The position numbers were made by a program, and so were the translations under genes. DNA of 6,911 bases. Origin: an uncultured Rikenella sp. (GTDB lineage: Bacteria; Bacteroidota; Bacteroidia; Bacteroidales; Rikenellaceae). The stretch spans positions 1 to 6,911 of the forward strand of contig CAJTNK010000101.1 in assembly GCA_910577885.1 (NCBI GenBank), in the 5' to 3' direction. Shown here piece after piece: positions 5,753 to 6,911 of this stretch (positions within the stretch are counted from its first letter, which is position 1; every line of letters begins with the position of its first letter). The notes beneath the pieces are model-generated. The model was given only the letters and a program-made list of their open reading frames with translations. It did no database searches and had not been told where the DNA came from.

Positions 5753-6700
5753 TCACAGCGAGCTTTTCAACTTCTCCAGCCCGGCCCGCACCAACGGACT
5801 CCCCGCAAAACGGGCCTCGAACTCCTCCGGCGTCATCCGCCGCCACTCCTCGGCCGTGATCCCGAGCCGTTCCGGCACCGCCTCCAACCCCGCACCCGCC
5901 GGCATCAGCGGCTGACCGCTCCGGTTGTTGTACGGACAGACCTCCAGGCAGCGATCGCACCCGAAAATCCGTCCCCCCAACACCGGCCGTATCTCCTCCT
6001 CCACCACCCCCTGCCGTTCGATCGTCTGGTAAGCGATGCACCGTCCGGCATCCACCCGTCGCGGCGCGACGATCGCCCCCGTCGGACAAGCCTCCACGCA
6101 GCGCCCGCACCCGCCGCACCCGTCCGGCACCTGCACCGGAGGCTCGAACGCCTCCGGCAGCGGCGCATCCAACAACAAAAGTCCGATCAGCGTCATGCTC
6201 CCCAGCCTCGGATGAACGAGCATCGAGCTCCGTCCGATCCACCCCAACCCGGCCCGAACGGCCCACGCCCGCTCGAACGCCGGAGCACTGTCCACCACCG
6301 CCCGCCCCTTCACTCCGCCGAAGCCGTCGTAACGGCGAATCGCCTCCGCCAGTCGCCGGAGATTCCGTTTCAGCACCTCATGGTAATCCTCTCCCCAGGC
6401 AAACCGGGCGATCCTCGGCACCCCTTCCGCTTGTTCGACCCCCGCCGGCCGACGATAGGAGGTCAGCGTCACCACCACGCTCCGCACCGCGGGGAACAGC
6501 CGCCTCAGATCGTGCCGATACCCCGCCGACCGTTCCAGATAACCGAGTCCGGCCCCGTACCCTGCGGCGAGCCACCCTCCGAACCGTTCCCGTTCCTCGT
6601 CCAACAGTCCGAACGCAACGGTACCGGCCGCCGAAAACCCGCACCGGCCGTACTCCCGTTCGACAATCTCCGGCAATTCGTACATCCGGTCATCCTCCAT
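5753..6700 (-). CDS. queG: Epoxyqueuosine reductase (short form)
   Basis: 315 aa. This cobalamin-dependent iron-sulfur enzyme catalyses the last step of queuosine synthesis, reducing epoxyqueuosine to queuosine at the wobble base of GUN-anticodon tRNAs. The catalytic Asp lies in VVDSAPAFER (Asp137), the conserved family segment. GWIGRSSML (153-161) follows. Two [4Fe-4S] clusters are indicated by CGGCGRCVEACP (195-206), Cys221, and CDRCLEVCPYN (248-258). At 315 residues it lacks the C-terminal HEAT-repeat part of E. coli- and B. subtilis-type proteins (about 380 aa); the catalytic core looks complete. Two in-frame starts are possible. Met1 is at 6698-6700. Met6 at 6683-6685 is preceded by GGAGG with an 8-base gap, a good Shine-Dalgarno spacing and unusual in this phylum, so the true protein may be 310 aa. 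No TAnnTTTG promoter was found upstream. Its stop is 21 bp from the GtrA-family stop. Confidence 0.95.
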   Translation of the reverse strand: MEDDRMYELPEIVEREYGRCGFSAAGTVAFGLLDEERERFGGWLAAGYGAGLGYLERSAGYRHDLRRLFPAVRSVVVTLTSYRRPAGVEQAEGVPRIARFAWGEDYHEVLKRNLRRLAEAIRRYDGFGGVKGRAVVDSAPAFERAWAVRAGLGWIGRSSMLVHPRLGSMTLIGLLLLDAPLPEAFEPPVQVPDGCGGCGRCVEACPTGAIVAPRRVDAGRCIAYQTIERQGVVEEEIRPVLGGRIFGCDRCLEVCPYNNRSGQPLMPAGAGLEAVPERLGITAEEWRRMTPEEFEARFAGSPLVRAGLEKLKSSL

Positions 6701-6723
6701 GATTTATGTTCGTTCTCTTCGAT

Positions 6724-6782
6724 CGTGTCGCTCGGCCGCTGTGCATGATCTTTTACCCGGCCCCGGGGGGCCGAGCGGCACG
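6724..6782. repeat. 14-bp inverted repeat upstream of queG
   Basis: The arms 6724-6737 (CGTGTCGCTCGGCC) and 6769-6782 (GGCCGAGCGGCACG) pair over 14 positions with one G-U pair, enclosing a 31-base centre. The centre holds a GC palindrome that could compete (6759-6772). No T-run follows on either strand, so it is not a standard terminator. It lies 24-82 bases upstream of the queG start and would fall in the queG leader if transcription comes from further right. Confidence 0.6.
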
Positions 6783-6911
6783 CCAACCGAGCCTGCGGAC
6801 AAAAAAGCAGGTCAGCCAGTTTGGTCTCCCACACCCCGTCGAGCCCCAACCCTCTTGGGGAGAATCAATCTCTTTCCTCTCCCCCGCTCGAGCCGCGGGG
6901 GCTCCTACTTT
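6783..6911. other. Non-coding, structured right edge
   Basis: No convincing gene is seen. Two further hairpins are present: CCCCAA-5-TTGGGG (6844-6860) and CCCCCGC-7-GCGGGGG (6881-6901). The latter ends 10 bases from the window edge and is followed on the plus strand by CTCCTACTTT, which could be the start of a terminator tail cut by the edge. A minus-strand frame is open from the edge to a stop at 6753-6755 (52 codons), but its product is rich in Gly, Ala, Arg and Pro and matches no family I know. It could be the end of a gene beyond the window, or chance in GC-rich DNA. Confidence 0.4.

Noticed and set aside
6701..6782. Cobalamin or preQ1 riboswitch upstream of queG
   Set aside because: QueG uses cobalamin and acts in queuosine synthesis, so I looked. 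No recognisable B12-box or preQ1 core is present, and the visible structure is one simple inverted repeat.
6753..6911. Minus-strand open frame running off the right edge as a partial gene
   Set aside because: Only 52 codons are visible, with low-complexity Gly/Ala/Arg/Pro content, hairpins inside it and its stop inside the 14-bp inverted repeat. It is not strong enough to call as a gene without sequence to the right.

Overview
This window looks like ordinary chromosomal DNA from a GC-rich member of the Bacteroidetes (Bacteroidota). Alistipes/Rikenellaceae-like is my best guess, as inference only. The main reason is the promoter type: five sites carry the Bacteroidetes -7 element TAnnTTTG upstream of a gene or pointing out of the window, and one of them has the full TTTG-N19-TAnnTTTG form. 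Leaders are A-rich and mostly lack Shine-Dalgarno sequences. The prolyl-tRNA synthetase is of the archaeal/eukaryal type usual in this phylum. I see no transposase, integrase, CRISPR array, rRNA or tRNA.

Layout, left to right. A consensus promoter at 38-68 points left out of the window. A secreted S41-family peptidase with a C-terminal Ig-like domain runs leftward (149-1696). Behind it is a strong hairpin terminator (1811-1858) that ends proS, the prolyl-tRNA synthetase gene (1909-3393, leftward). Next comes a small leftward gene for an exported, cysteine- and arginine-rich protein of unknown function (3485-3874). It has its own promoter and a terminator that abuts the proS promoter. A 195-bp divergent region then leads to asd, aspartate-semialdehyde dehydrogenase (4070-5068, rightward), which ends at a long two-part terminator hairpin. 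A rightward GtrA-family membrane protein (5240-5731) follows, with a -7 element so close to its ATG that the mRNA may be leaderless. It converges on queG, epoxyqueuosine reductase (5753-6700, leftward), with only 21 bp between the stops. The last 211 bases hold a 14-bp inverted repeat and two further hairpins but no convincing gene.

The genes do not form a pathway. Each of the left five has its own promoter and/or terminator, so they look like single transcription units: tRNA charging and tRNA modification (proS, queG), amino-acid and diaminopimelate precursor supply (asd), envelope functions (S41 peptidase, GtrA protein) and one unknown exported protein. I found no obvious new multi-gene system. 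The parts most worth a second look are the Cys-rich protein, the possible leaderless start of the GtrA gene, and the structured DNA at the right edge.
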